A stretch of 64,000 nt of DNA from Caldifarciminota bacterium. GTDB lineage: Bacteria; Hydrothermota; Tepidihabitantia; Tepidihabitantales; CAIPLT01. This document shows, one piece after another, positions 1 to 8,020 of the stretch. Under the pieces are notes generated by a model, which was not told where the DNA came from, did no database searches, and saw only the letters and a program-made list of their open reading frames with translations. Each line of letters begins with the position of its first letter. The first letter of the stretch is position 1. Location of the stretch: positions 1 to 64,000 of the forward strand of contig CAIPLT010000071.1 of NCBI GenBank assembly GCA_903865935.1. The letters run 5' to 3'. The translations under genes and the position numbers were made by a program.

Positions 1-176
1 AAAAATAAAATTAAAATTTTATATTAAAAACATTAAAATGGAAGAATATATATATTTAGTTATTATAATAATCATTATTATATGTTTAATATGTAGACAA
101 TTTACAGAAGCCATAATTTTAATTATAATCTTGATTATATTATGTATTATATATTACTATATTGTATTTATATATA

Positions 177-205
177 TTGACTTGTGTTAAATTTTTACTT
201 ATTGT
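177..205 (+). promoter_or_regulatory. Putative sigma70-type promoter
   Basis: TTGACT at 177-182 and TATTGT at 200-205 are separated by 17 bases and lie about 33 bases before the first start codon. The first 230 bases are almost pure A/T, where such boxes arise easily, so this is tentative. It would drive the two small membrane-protein genes and possibly the thiamine gene. Confidence 0.45.
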
Positions 206-238
206 TAATTTATTAATTAATTTAGATTCGGAGGAAAC

Positions 239-421
239 ATGATAAGAAAATTAATCTGGGGAGTAATACTCCTTTTATTTGGCCTTTGGATATGGTTAGC
301 TAATCTCGGAGTTATAAAACACAGTTTTTCTTTTAACCGGGATTGGCCAATAATTATAATCATTATTGGAATTATGACATTAATCGAAGGTTTTGTTTGG
401 AGAAAGAGGCGCTGCAAATGA
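239..421 (+). CDS. Small two-helix membrane protein (DUF5668/LiaF-N-like)
   Basis: This 60-residue protein has two hydrophobic segments, about residues 5-26 and 37-52, separated by a short loop with the motif RDWP, and ends in a basic tail (RKRRCK). The pattern resembles the membrane-anchor domain found at the N terminus of LiaF-like proteins (DUF5668 type); no specific function is known to me. GGAGG at 230-234 places the start at 239. Its stop overlaps the start of the next gene as ATGA, so the two are translationally coupled. The next protein begins with a close copy of this sequence, so the pair looks like a tandem duplication in which only the second copy has a soluble domain. Confidence 0.75.
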   Translation: MIRKLIWGVILLLFGLWIWLANLGVIKHSFSFNRDWPIIIIIIGIMTLIEGFVWRKRRCK

Positions 422-879
422 GAAGAATCTGGTGGGGCACAGTACTGGTTGTAATTGGTTTATGGATATGGTTTAGTCATATGGGAATACCGTTTCTTTC
501 CTTTGGGCGGGATTGGCCAATAATACTGATTATTTGGGGAATCTGGATGATAATAAAAGCAATAAGAAAATCAGGTTATAGTCAAAGAATAAAAGTCACA
601 ATAAACGAGACATCGGAAGGCGAAGAATTAAAAGATGGCAGAAAAACCGTAAAAATTCATGTATCTGAGAAAGGTTCGGGTAAAACAAAAACGAATATTA
701 GAATTCCAGCGGGACTTGTGAAATTCGGAGCAAACTTTATACCATCTGATGCAAAAATCAATATCAGCGAAGAGAAAATCGATATGGAAAAAATAATCGA
801 CGCAATCGAAAACAACAAAACCGGAAAAATACTTGAGATTGACAACGGAACCGATATCGTAGAGATATCTATTGAATAA
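418..879 (+). CDS. Membrane-anchored protein, paralogue of the preceding gene
   Basis: This 153-residue protein begins with two hydrophobic segments around an RDWP loop, closely matching the gene just upstream (for example GLWIW followed by RDWPII). It continues with about 100 polar residues rich in Lys, Glu and Ile that should be exposed at the membrane surface. The start at 418 is chosen because it makes an ATGA overlap with the upstream stop; an in-frame ATG at 343 would overlap the whole second helix of the first gene. The C-terminal domain is not recognised. A LiaF-like envelope-stress or membrane-organising role is possible but unproven. Confidence 0.75.
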   Translation: MRRIWWGTVLVVIGLWIWFSHMGIPFLSFGRDWPIILIIWGIWMIIKAIRKSGYSQRIKVTINETSEGEELKDGRKTVKIHVSEKGSGKTKTNIRIPAGLVKFGANFIPSDAKINISEEKIDMEKIIDAIENNKTGKILEIDNGTDIVEISIE

Positions 880-895
880 GATATAACCGTATTAT

Positions 896-1975
896 ATGTT
901 ATATGTAAAACCTGAAGATCGAATAATCGACGTTAACTTAAACCGGTTAACCGAAGGTTTGCGGGTTATTGAAGATATTGTCCGGTTTAACTTTGAAGAC
1001 AGGGAAACTTTAAATACAATCAGGAATCTCAAGCAAAAAATATGGCAAAATATGGGGGAGATGCGAAAAAAAGTAATTTGGTCCAGAAAAAGCGAACAAG
1101 ATATCGGTCGTAGTGCTAAATTTGATAATATAAAAAGAACCAACCTCGTTGATGTATTAACCGCCAACTTTAAAAGAAGTCAGGAATCGGCACGGGTTTT
1201 AGAAGAAGTATTTAAACTTAAGGACGACCAAATTGCTGGTCTATTCAAAAATATAAGATTTACGCTATATGATGTGGAAAAAGAACTGGTCAAGAAAATT
1301 AAACCAGCATTCGATTTGCGATTATACGTAATAATTGATATTGCATCGGTGGGAAGAAAACATCTTGCCGAAATTACCACGGCGTGTATCTCGGGCGGGG
1401 CAACAACGATTCAATTACGCGAACCAAAACACATCCTGTCTCGGCAATGGCTGCTTGATGCGATTAAAATTAAGAAGGCAATTTCTAATCAGAAGGTTAA
1501 ACTGATTATTAATGATCGAATTGATATTGCACAAGCGGCTGATGCCGATGGTGTGCACTTGGGCGAATATGATATGCCATTAACTTATGCACGAAAGATA
1601 CTTGGCAATGAGAAAATTATCGGGATTACGGCTCAGAATAGTATTCAAACAAAAAACGCGGAAAACTACGGAGCAGATTATGTCGGTGTGGGCGCGATTT
1701 TTCCTACTATAACAAAGTTAGACGCTCCATTGATAGGAATAACTACGTTAAACACAATAGTAAAAGGAGCAAAAATCCCAGTTGTCGCAATCGGCGGGAT
1801 AACCACGCAGAATGTAAAGCAATTGCTTAAACTCGGAGTTTCTGGAATAGCGGTTGCCTCGTCGGTTTTTAAGGATGTAGATTTTAAACGTAGGGGATTT
1901 GATAAAACAATCATTGAAAACCTGAAAAAATTCAGCAAAATTACTAATCGTCCTGTATATCAAAAATATTACTGA
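896..1975 (+). CDS. thiE: Thiamine-phosphate synthase with N-terminal ThiD2 domain
   Basis: This is a 359-residue fusion. Residues 1 to about 135 match the ThiD2 family, an HMP-phosphate kinase domain often fused to ThiE; its hallmark is the NLNR...EGLRVIED segment at 14-27. Residues 141 onward form a ThiE TIM barrel with the family motifs IQLRE, DGVHLGE, GVGAIFPT and VVAIGGI. The protein would phosphorylate HMP-P and couple HMP-PP to the thiazole phosphate to give thiamine phosphate. It starts 16 bases after the preceding stop without a clear ribosome binding site. No TPP riboswitch is visible upstream and no other thi genes are nearby, so the setting says nothing about regulation. Confidence 0.92.
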   Translation: MLYVKPEDRIIDVNLNRLTEGLRVIEDIVRFNFEDRETLNTIRNLKQKIWQNMGEMRKKVIWSRKSEQDIGRSAKFDNIKRTNLVDVLTANFKRSQESARVLEEVFKLKDDQIAGLFKNIRFTLYDVEKELVKKIKPAFDLRLYVIIDIASVGRKHLAEITTACISGGATTIQLREPKHILSRQWLLDAIKIKKAISNQKVKLIINDRIDIAQAADADGVHLGEYDMPLTYARKILGNEKIIGITAQNSIQTKNAENYGADYVGVGAIFPTITKLDAPLIGITTLNTIVKGAKIPVVAIGGITTQNVKQLLKLGVSGIAVASSVFKDVDFKRRGFDKTIIENLKKFSKITNRPVYQKYY

Positions 1976-2305
1976 TTAGTAACAATATTTCCGAACAAAA
2001 ATTTCTTCTAACATTCTAAAGTTCATATTCTTAAATCGAAATTCCATTAAGATAGAGGGCGTCCCCCCGTAGGTCTTATGGGATTTGGATGATGGGGTTT
2101 GGGATTAGGTGTTTGAAATCAGAATATAGTTAGGGTTAAAATTCGGATCGTAACAAACTACTAAAATGGCAATCTAATCGACTACATAGTTGAAAATATA
2201 AACAGAATTATATATTGAATTATATCACAAAATATATTAGGAGTACTTGCAGGATTCAAATCAGATTATAAGACAGGGATGTATGGTTGTTGGAAAAATT
2301 ATATA
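1976..2305. other. Intergenic region between convergent genes
   Basis: These 330 bases separate thiE from the convergent pgsA. No coding potential and no strong terminator hairpin were seen. On the minus strand, bases about 2004-2045 resemble an A/T-rich phrase also found near 30490, 44895 and 60350 (see findings). Confidence 0.5.
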
Positions 2306-2863
2306 TTAATTGGCGCGTATCGTCCGGATATAAACAGACAAATACTTAAAAAATGTAGCGACGATTAAAACGGTAACGGTTATCAGTAAAACATTTCTTA
2401 TTATATAGGAACGGTTAAAATCTAAGAGATATGTTACCATTAAAACCGCAAAGGAAAAACCGGCAATCTTGCCTAAAATGTTTGAGGAATAAACCACGCT
2501 TCGCTTATGAACCGCCAATGAACCGCCGATTACAATTAGAATATCCCGCAAAATTACTGCGCCAGCAATCCACCACGGCAAGCCGCGTGTTATTACCAGG
2601 GTGACCAGGATTGTTCCGACCCAGATTTTATCGACAAAATGGTCTAAGACTTTACCAATATTGGTCACCTGATTGGTTTTGCGTGCAATATAGCCGTCAA
2701 GCGCATCAGTAATCCAGGATATTACCATAAAGACCAAAGCAACGATTATCTGGTTGGTTGCAATTAGAAATAAGATTAATGGCAACAGCACCAATCGGGA
2801 AACACTCAGAAAATTCGGAACATTAAAAACTTTGCCCATCTCGATTTTATTCTGATTGTTCAT
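2306..2863 (-). CDS. pgsA: CDP-alcohol phosphatidyltransferase (PgsA-like)
   Basis: This 185-residue integral membrane protein carries the complete CDP-alcohol phosphotransferase signature, with Asp53, Asp56-Gly57, Ala60-Arg61, Gly70, Asp74 and Asp78 in the order DxxDG..AR...G...D...D. The aspartates bind the metal and the CDP-diacylglycerol. Length and the N-terminal NVPNFLS..R pattern fit phosphatidylglycerophosphate synthase, the first committed step to phosphatidylglycerol. Another acceptor, such as inositol phosphate or serine, cannot be excluded from sequence alone. It lies downstream of nadK on the same strand with a 140-base gap containing an imperfect inverted repeat. No good ribosome binding site precedes the ATG. 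Confidence 0.85.
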   Translation of the reverse strand: MNNQNKIEMGKVFNVPNFLSVSRLVLLPLILFLIATNQIIVALVFMVISWITDALDGYIARKTNQVTNIGKVLDHFVDKIWVGTILVTLVITRGLPWWIAGAVILRDILIVIGGSLAVHKRSVVYSSNILGKIAGFSFAVLMVTYLLDFNRSYIIRNVLLITVTVLIVATFFKYLSVYIRTIRAN

Positions 2864-2897
2864 TATTATTTAACCACAGATTCATACATAAATTAAA

Positions 2898-2956
2898 CAC
2901 TGAAAATCACCGAAAAAATACCGAACCGCACCGAAAAATATACGGTGTTTTCAGTG
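2898..2956. repeat. Imperfect inverted repeat in intergenic phrase
   Basis: CACTGAAAATCACCG (2898-2912) pairs with CGGTGTTTTCAGTG (2943-2956), apart from one bulged base. The surrounding ACCACAGATTC- and CACCGAAAAA-like words resemble decayed short repeats seen in other gaps of this window. It could act as a terminator or processing site between nadK and pgsA, but there is no clear U-tract. Confidence 0.5.
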
Positions 2957-3005
2957 GATTCAGTGATATTTGGTGTTTCATTAAATCTTGTGAAGCCTTG
3001 TGGTT

Positions 3006-3851
3006 TCATTCCCCGCGTTCGCCCCACTTCATTTTGTTACGGAGGATTTCGTAATAAGATTTAGCTTTTGGTGCAATAAGATGAATGTAATATCCGGCCT
3101 TCTGTATTGCAACCTTCTCGCCCGTATGCAAATTTCTTTGTTCCTGACCATCAATTGTTAATAGGGCAAAATCGGCGCGCTCGCCTAATTCTAAAGTAAT
3201 TGTTTCCAACGCTGGCACAATCAACGGCCGTGCAGAAAGAATATGCGGGCAGAGCGGCGTAACGAGCATCGCTTCTAATGTCGGATAAACTATCGGGCCA
3301 TTTGCCGACAATGAATAAGCGGTTGAACCGGTAGGAGTCGCTACCACAACCCCATCCGCAAACAGTTTGCAGATAAAATTATGGTTGCTGGATAAAATTA
3401 ATTCGATAACCCGAGCGTCTGGTCCCATGTTAATCGCACAATCATTGAGCGCAAAGAACTGCTCTTTTTTATATGTTACCAAAAGCACCATCCGTTTTTC
3501 TTCCCGGTAGTTTTTATTAAGAAAATCAGAAACTGCATGTTTAACTTCGTCACCAGCAAACATCGTCAAAAAACCGAGACCGCCAAGATTTGCACCCATA
3601 ATCGGAATTTCTTTGTCGGAAACCATACGTGCAGTGCGTAATAATGTGCCATCACCGCCCAAAGCAATAATTAAATCAGCCGAAGCAAGAATTTCTTTAT
3701 CCGACGCAGCGATTTTTGTTATTCGTAACACCTTGGCTGCGGCGCGGTCGAGCATCGGCGAGATTTTCTTTTTCAATAAAAACTTAATAAGGTCCGCAAC
3801 AACATTTTTTGCCAATGGTTTTTGCGGATTAACAATTAAACCAATTTTCAT
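3006..3851 (-). CDS. nadK: NAD kinase
   Basis: This 281-residue protein makes NADP from NAD and ATP or polyphosphate. The GGDGT motif sits at residues 65-69 and the substrate-binding TPTGSTAYSLSANGP segment follows in the middle of the protein. The start at 3851 is preferred because AGGAGG, lying in the last codons of prmC, is correctly spaced before it and the family begins with MKIGLIVNP-like sequence; an upstream ATG at 3911 would overlap prmC by about 60 bases. It directly follows prmC and belongs to the flavodoxin-prfA-prmC-nadK operon. Confidence 0.93.
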   Translation of the reverse strand: MKIGLIVNPQKPLAKNVVADLIKFLLKKKISPMLDRAAAKVLRITKIAASDKEILASADLIIALGGDGTLLRTARMVSDKEIPIMGANLGGLGFLTMFAGDEVKHAVSDFLNKNYREEKRMVLLVTYKKEQFFALNDCAINMGPDARVIELILSSNHNFICKLFADGVVVATPTGSTAYSLSANGPIVYPTLEAMLVTPLCPHILSARPLIVPALETITLELGERADFALLTIDGQEQRNLHTGEKVAIQKAGYYIHLIAPKAKSYYEILRNKMKWGERGE

Positions 3852-3852
3852 A

Positions 3853-4677
3853 TCACCCTCCTTTAATAAATGCGTAGCGAACCAATCCCTGATTGTCTTT
3901 TTCAAAATCAACCCAATGCGCTTGTGCTTTTATTGGCTCGGCCTGCCTTGGGTCAATCTCCATTGCTAAAAGTCCGACTGGATTCATCCATCCCTTGGTT
4001 TCTTTGATAATTCTTTCAATAATTTCAAACCCTTGTTTTCCACCATCTAGAGCAAGCCTTGGTTCAAAGTCTTTGACGGTCGGCCTTAAATTTTCTATTT
4101 CATTATTCGGAATATACGGCGGGTTAGAAATTATTAAATCGAACTCGACATGCTCTAAGCCAGAGAATAAATCAGCCTGATAAAGTTCAAGTCTATCTTG
4201 TAAATTATATTTATTTATATTAATCCTGGCAACTTCTAATGCATCGGACGAAATGTCGGTTGCAATAATTTTTGCTTTGGGAAAAATATCTGCCAGAGCA
4301 ATTGCAATTGCACCCGAACCAGCACCAATATCAAGGATTGATTTTACCGCTGACCGCAAACCGCAATCCGCCAATCGCTTAACTGTCAACATTACTAAAT
4401 CTTCAGTTTCAAAACGCGGTATCATCACTCGTTCATCAACATATAATTCATACGATAGAAAATATGCCTTGCGTAACAAATACTGAACAGGCAGATTTGG
4501 TTTATAAGCCGACAGCAAATTCTGGGCTTGGGAAAAAACTTCCTGCGATACAGGAGACTTGTCAGTATACATTTCAAGACGGGTTTTATCGGTTAACCCG
4601 CGCACAAAAAACTCAGCAACAGGCTCATCTGGAAACACCCGCTTTGCTTGTTTCAGTAACGTTTGCAAGGTTGCCAT
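3853..4677 (-). CDS. prmC: Peptide chain release factor N5-glutamine methyltransferase
   Basis: This 274-residue SAM-dependent methyltransferase modifies the glutamine of the GGQ motif in release factors. It has an N-terminal helical substrate-binding domain and a Rossmann methyltransferase domain with DIGAGSG at about 116-122 and the catalytic NPPY at 185-188. The IPRFETE segment near residue 87 corresponds to the family's IPRPETE. Its start overlaps the prfA stop as TAATG, so the enzyme is translationally coupled to its own substrate, a very common arrangement. Confidence 0.95.
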   Translation of the reverse strand: MATLQTLLKQAKRVFPDEPVAEFFVRGLTDKTRLEMYTDKSPVSQEVFSQAQNLLSAYKPNLPVQYLLRKAYFLSYELYVDERVMIPRFETEDLVMLTVKRLADCGLRSAVKSILDIGAGSGAIAIALADIFPKAKIIATDISSDALEVARININKYNLQDRLELYQADLFSGLEHVEFDLIISNPPYIPNNEIENLRPTVKDFEPRLALDGGKQGFEIIERIIKETKGWMNPVGLLAMEIDPRQAEPIKAQAHWVDFEKDNQGLVRYAFIKGG

Positions 4678-5777
4678 TATTGCACCTTCAGCGCCTCAGT
4701 AATTTCAGCCGTTTCCAAAGGATGGACTACTGAATCAAGGTTACCTTCTAAAATTTCCGTGAGATTGTGTACCGATAAACCAATTCTGTGGTCAGTTACG
4801 CGATTTTGCGGGTAATTATAGGTTCTGATTTTTTCTGACCGCTCGCCGGTTCCAATCTGGCTGCGCCGCTGGTCGCCATACTTCTTCTGCTCCTCAGCTT
4901 TTTTTATTTCCAGAATTCGGGCACGAAGAATCTTCATTGCCCTTACCTTGTTCTTTAACTGGCTGCGCTCGTCTTGGCATGATACGACAACACCGGTTGG
5001 AATGTGAGTTATCCGTACAGCCGAATCAGTAACATTGACATGCTGACCGCCATGTCCGCTAGCACGAAACACATCGATTTTTAAATCCTGCGGGTCAATT
5101 TTTAGTTCAATCTCAGTTGGTTCTGGCAAAACCGCAACTGTAATTGTAGAAGTATGCAGCCGTCCAGACGCTTCGGTGACCGGCACTCTTTGAACCCGAT
5201 GCACACCACTTTCAAACCGGAAAAAGCGAAAAGCATCAGTGCCTTCAACCGAGAAAATAATCTCTTTTAATCCGCTCAAATCACTAGCGCGGGAAGAGAG
5301 AACCTCGTATTTTAACTTTTTCTTTTCGATATATTTTGTATACATTCGGAATAAGTCGGCAGCAAAAATTGCCGATTCTTCACCACCAGCGGCAGCGCGG
5401 ATTTCTACGATACACGAACCTTTCCAGGCAGGGTCTTTAGGGATTAAAAAATACAGTATTGAATACTGCAGTTCCTGTCGTCTGGTTTCAAACTTAACAA
5501 GTTCTTTTTCAGCTAAATCTTTTATCTCGTCTTCTTCGGCAGTTACCTTCAGCTCTTTCGTTTCCTGAATATCTTTTTCCAGGCGTTTGTATTCTTCTAA
5601 CATCTGAAGCACCGCAGTAATATCTTTATATTCCTTGCTTAAGCTTTGCGTATGCGCGGCATCAGCAAGCACTTTTGGGTTAGACAACTGCTTTTCTATG
5701 TCCTGGCGCCGTGATAGGTGCGGCCTTAATTTTTTTTCAAGCTCATCAAGAGAATTAAAGATTACTACTTGTTCCAT
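4677..5777 (-). CDS. prfA: Peptide chain release factor 1
   Basis: This 366-residue protein terminates translation at UAA and UAG. It has the long N-terminal helical domain, the codon-recognition tripeptide PVT at 199-201, which marks RF1 rather than RF2, and the peptidyl-tRNA hydrolysis motif GGQ at 243-245. Length is normal for the family. It lies 4 bases downstream of the flavodoxin gene and overlaps prmC by one base. RF1 does not read UGA, so it gives no information on the two in-frame TGA codons elsewhere in this window. Confidence 0.96.
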   Translation of the reverse strand: MEQVVIFNSLDELEKKLRPHLSRRQDIEKQLSNPKVLADAAHTQSLSKEYKDITAVLQMLEEYKRLEKDIQETKELKVTAEEDEIKDLAEKELVKFETRRQELQYSILYFLIPKDPAWKGSCIVEIRAAAGGEESAIFAADLFRMYTKYIEKKKLKYEVLSSRASDLSGLKEIIFSVEGTDAFRFFRFESGVHRVQRVPVTEASGRLHTSTITVAVLPEPTEIELKIDPQDLKIDVFRASGHGGQHVNVTDSAVRITHIPTGVVVSCQDERSQLKNKVRAMKILRARILEIKKAEEQKKYGDQRRSQIGTGERSEKIRTYNYPQNRVTDHRIGLSVHNLTEILEGNLDSVVHPLETAEITEALKVQ

Positions 5778-5781
5778 TAAT

Positions 5782-6249
5782 TTACGATAGTTTAGCGATA
5801 AATTGGTTTATCTTTTCAGTTATGTCACCCCTTTTTACTTCTTCTTGCCTTAATCCAAGCACATTTTGCGGTGGTTTTCCGTAAATCAGCTCAAGTTCTT
5901 TAAAGGTTTTTTCGAAGCTTGAACCCCCTGCAGTACAGAAAAACGCAACTTTCTTAAACTTAGATTTGTTTTGTTCAATATAGGTCCTGATTGCCGGCGC
6001 TGGCAATCCTCCCCAATTTGGCGTACCCATAATTACGATATCATAATCAGCGGGATTGAGCTTGGCCGGTAGAATTGTTGTCATTCTTTTTCGCATCGCA
6101 TCGCGACCAGAGCGTAACCAGCCAAACAATCCTTTTCTGTTAGCGGTATCAACAATTTCTTCAATATTACATTCTAAGACACGTGAAATTGCTTCGCCCG
6201 CTTTTTTGGTAGTTCCGCTTCTCGTATAGAATACTATTAATGATTTCAT
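5782..6249 (-). CDS. Flavodoxin family protein
   Basis: This 155-residue protein is a single flavodoxin fold. The FMN phosphate loop is YTRSGTTKK near the N terminus, and the isoalloxazine-contact loop is MGTPNWGG at about 74-81, followed by CTAGGSSF. It is likely a cytoplasmic electron carrier or NADPH-dependent FMN reductase-like protein; the partner is unknown. An AGGAG sequence about 6 bases before the ATG supports the start. It is the first gene of an operon with prfA, prmC and nadK, behind a strong promoter at 6280-6308. Confidence 0.85.
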   Translation of the reverse strand: MKSLIVFYTRSGTTKKAGEAISRVLECNIEEIVDTANRKGLFGWLRSGRDAMRKRMTTILPAKLNPADYDIVIMGTPNWGGLPAPAIRTYIEQNKSKFKKVAFFCTAGGSSFEKTFKELELIYGKPPQNVLGLRQEEVKRGDITEKINQFIAKLS

Positions 6250-6279
6250 TGTAACTCCTCTAATAAAAACTTTAGTTTT

Positions 6280-6308
6280 AGTATATGTGGCTTGTGATAC
6301 TATGTCAA
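6280..6308 (-). promoter_or_regulatory. Promoter of flavodoxin-prfA-prmC-nadK operon
   Basis: Read on the minus strand, TTGACA (6303-6308) and TATACT (6280-6285) are separated by 17 bases. The predicted start near 6273 gives a leader of about 24 bases with an AGGAG ribosome binding site. Confidence 0.8.
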
Positions 6309-6353
6309 GATTACTTAAATAACCTAACTAACTAGAGAACTCATTATGAAAAG

Positions 6354-6382
6354 TTGACATTTATTATATGATAAAATATAAT
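6354..6382 (+). promoter_or_regulatory. Consensus promoter of htrA, leaderless
   Basis: TTGACA (6354-6359), a 17-base spacer and TATAAT (6377-6382) form a perfect sigma70 consensus. The ATG of the protease is at 6390, the eighth base after the -10 box, so transcription should begin at or next to the start codon. No ribosome binding site is present. Confidence 0.85.
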
Positions 6383-6389
6383 TATAGTT

Positions 6390-7562
6390 ATGAAGAATCT
6401 TTATCTAATTATTTCTGTTGTAATCATTGTGCTTTTAGGCGTATTTTTAATCAAGCAACCGACCGTAACTAAAACTAAGTTTACCCAAATTCCCAGCAAT
6501 TCTATTGTTCCAGTGTCAATGCAGGTCGACATAAACAATTCCCGCACAACCGCGATTGTACTTGCGGCAAAGAGAGCAAGTCCACCCGTGGTTTCAATCA
6601 CGGTAATTCAGGAACGAATGGTTACAACCTTTGACCCGTTTTCCGACCCGTTCTGGGGTGATTTTTTCAGGAACTTCTCGCCACGCCAGCAATATAAGCA
6701 GCAGATTCAAGGACTTGGTTCGGGCGTAATTATTGATGAGCAGGGAGATATTATTACCAATGCCCACGTTGTCGAAGGCGCAACCAAAATGAAAGTGACA
6801 TTGCCTGATAATCGGCAGTTTGATGGCGAGCTGGTTGATATTGACCGCGTCCAGGATTTGGCATTAATTAAAATCAAAGGTAAAGACCTGCCTTATGCTA
6901 ATTTGGGCAATTCCGATGATATAATGATTGGCGAGTGGTGTATAGCATTCGGCAATCCATTTGGGTTTCTGTTAGAAGATGCCCAGCCGTCGATATCAGT
7001 TGGCGTAATTTCAGCACTGAATCGCAATATGAAACCGAGCGAGAGCGGAGGACGCGAGTATAAAAATATGATTCAGACCGACGCCGCGATTAATCCCGGC
7101 AATTCAGGCGGTGCTTTGGCAAATGCGTTAGGTGAAATCATCGGCATAAATACATTTATCTTCACGCACAGCGGTGGTTCGGAAGGTATTGGCTTTGCAA
7201 TTCCAGTTGACGAAGTGAAGAAATTCATCGCACAAACCAAAGATCACACAAAAAACATGGTCAGCGAAGACAAGATTGAAAAGATAAAGACAAAAATCGG
7301 CATTACGGTCAGCGACAATAATTATACATTAATGCGAAAGTATAACTTAACCAGCGAAAACGGAGTTGTTGTTGTTGATATCGAAGATAATTCTGTCGGT
7401 TCAATGCTCGGAATAGCGACCGGCGATGTCATCGTTTCAATCAACAACCAAAAGCCTAAAGACGCTTTAGGTTTTCAGAAACTTGCTGCATCAAGCAGTA
7501 AACAACTTGATATGGTTGTTGACCGTCGAGGCGAGCAGATAAGAATTTTCTATCACTACTAA
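6390..7562 (+). CDS. HtrA/DegP-like serine protease with PDZ domain
   Basis: This 390-residue protein starts with an uncleaved-looking signal anchor (about residues 4-21), so the protease should face the periplasm. The trypsin-like domain has the catalytic triad His126 (TNAHVVEG), Asp156 and Ser239 (NPGNSGG). A PDZ domain follows at about residues 300-390, giving one PDZ as in DegS or bacterial HtrA/HhoA rather than two as in DegP. It would degrade or signal misfolded envelope proteins. The gene is monocistronic under a perfect consensus promoter whose predicted start coincides with the ATG. Confidence 0.95.
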   Translation: MKNLYLIISVVIIVLLGVFLIKQPTVTKTKFTQIPSNSIVPVSMQVDINNSRTTAIVLAAKRASPPVVSITVIQERMVTTFDPFSDPFWGDFFRNFSPRQQYKQQIQGLGSGVIIDEQGDIITNAHVVEGATKMKVTLPDNRQFDGELVDIDRVQDLALIKIKGKDLPYANLGNSDDIMIGEWCIAFGNPFGFLLEDAQPSISVGVISALNRNMKPSESGGREYKNMIQTDAAINPGNSGGALANALGEIIGINTFIFTHSGGSEGIGFAIPVDEVKKFIAQTKDHTKNMVSEDKIEKIKTKIGITVSDNNYTLMRKYNLTSENGVVVVDIEDNSVGSMLGIATGDVIVSINNQKPKDALGFQKLAASSSKQLDMVVDRRGEQIRIFYHY

Positions 7563-7986
7563 TTTATTAGTGATGTGATGATTATATCAGAATCAGTCAT
7601 ATTGATATTATTGAACAAGCACTTATTATAACTTATTAATAATCAATAATTAACCATGAAAAGCCGGCACAGAAGGGAACTGTTCGCTGCCTAGCCCTTT
7701 GTTAGCCAAATCCTAACCCTTTGTTTTCCCCATTGCGGTATTGTAGGTCGCCTATGGGTTAGCCTAAATTATTTCTTATAATACATTAAAGAATCTATAC
7801 CGCCCAGTTAAAAACAGACGTGTTAAGCAGGTCTTTTGAAATATATGATTTCGCATCTTTAAAATAACTTGCTCGTGCCATTGTCAACAATTATGCTCCA
7901 AAGTAAGCAAGAAAGTCTGATTATAAGCACGCTACATTACAACAATTATGTTTCAAATGTCATGTTTTGGGTTTCAAGAGACGGGG
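7563..7986. other. Intergenic region htrA-purB
   Basis: About 420 bases without a convincing gene. It contains repeated words such as CTAGCCCTTTGTTAGCC and a GGGTTAGCC near 7755, possibly remnants of a repeat. No tRNA or clear terminator was recognised. Confidence 0.5.
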
Positions 7987-8014
7987 TTGACTTTTGATAT
8001 AATCAACTTATAAT
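7987..8014 (+). promoter_or_regulatory. purB promoter, leaderless
   Basis: TTGACT (7987-7992), a 16-base spacer and TATAAT (8009-8014) are followed by the GTG start at 8021, the seventh base after the -10 box. No ribosome binding site precedes it. Confidence 0.8.
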
Positions 8015-8020
8015 GATTTT

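Noticed and set aside
860-896. TPP riboswitch before the thiamine gene
   Set aside because: Only 16 bases separate it from the preceding gene, and no CTGAGA-type thi-box sequence is visible there or before the first gene.
3893-4180. Plus-strand ORFs over prmC and nadK
   Set aside because: They are antisense shadows of conserved genes with no signals of their own.
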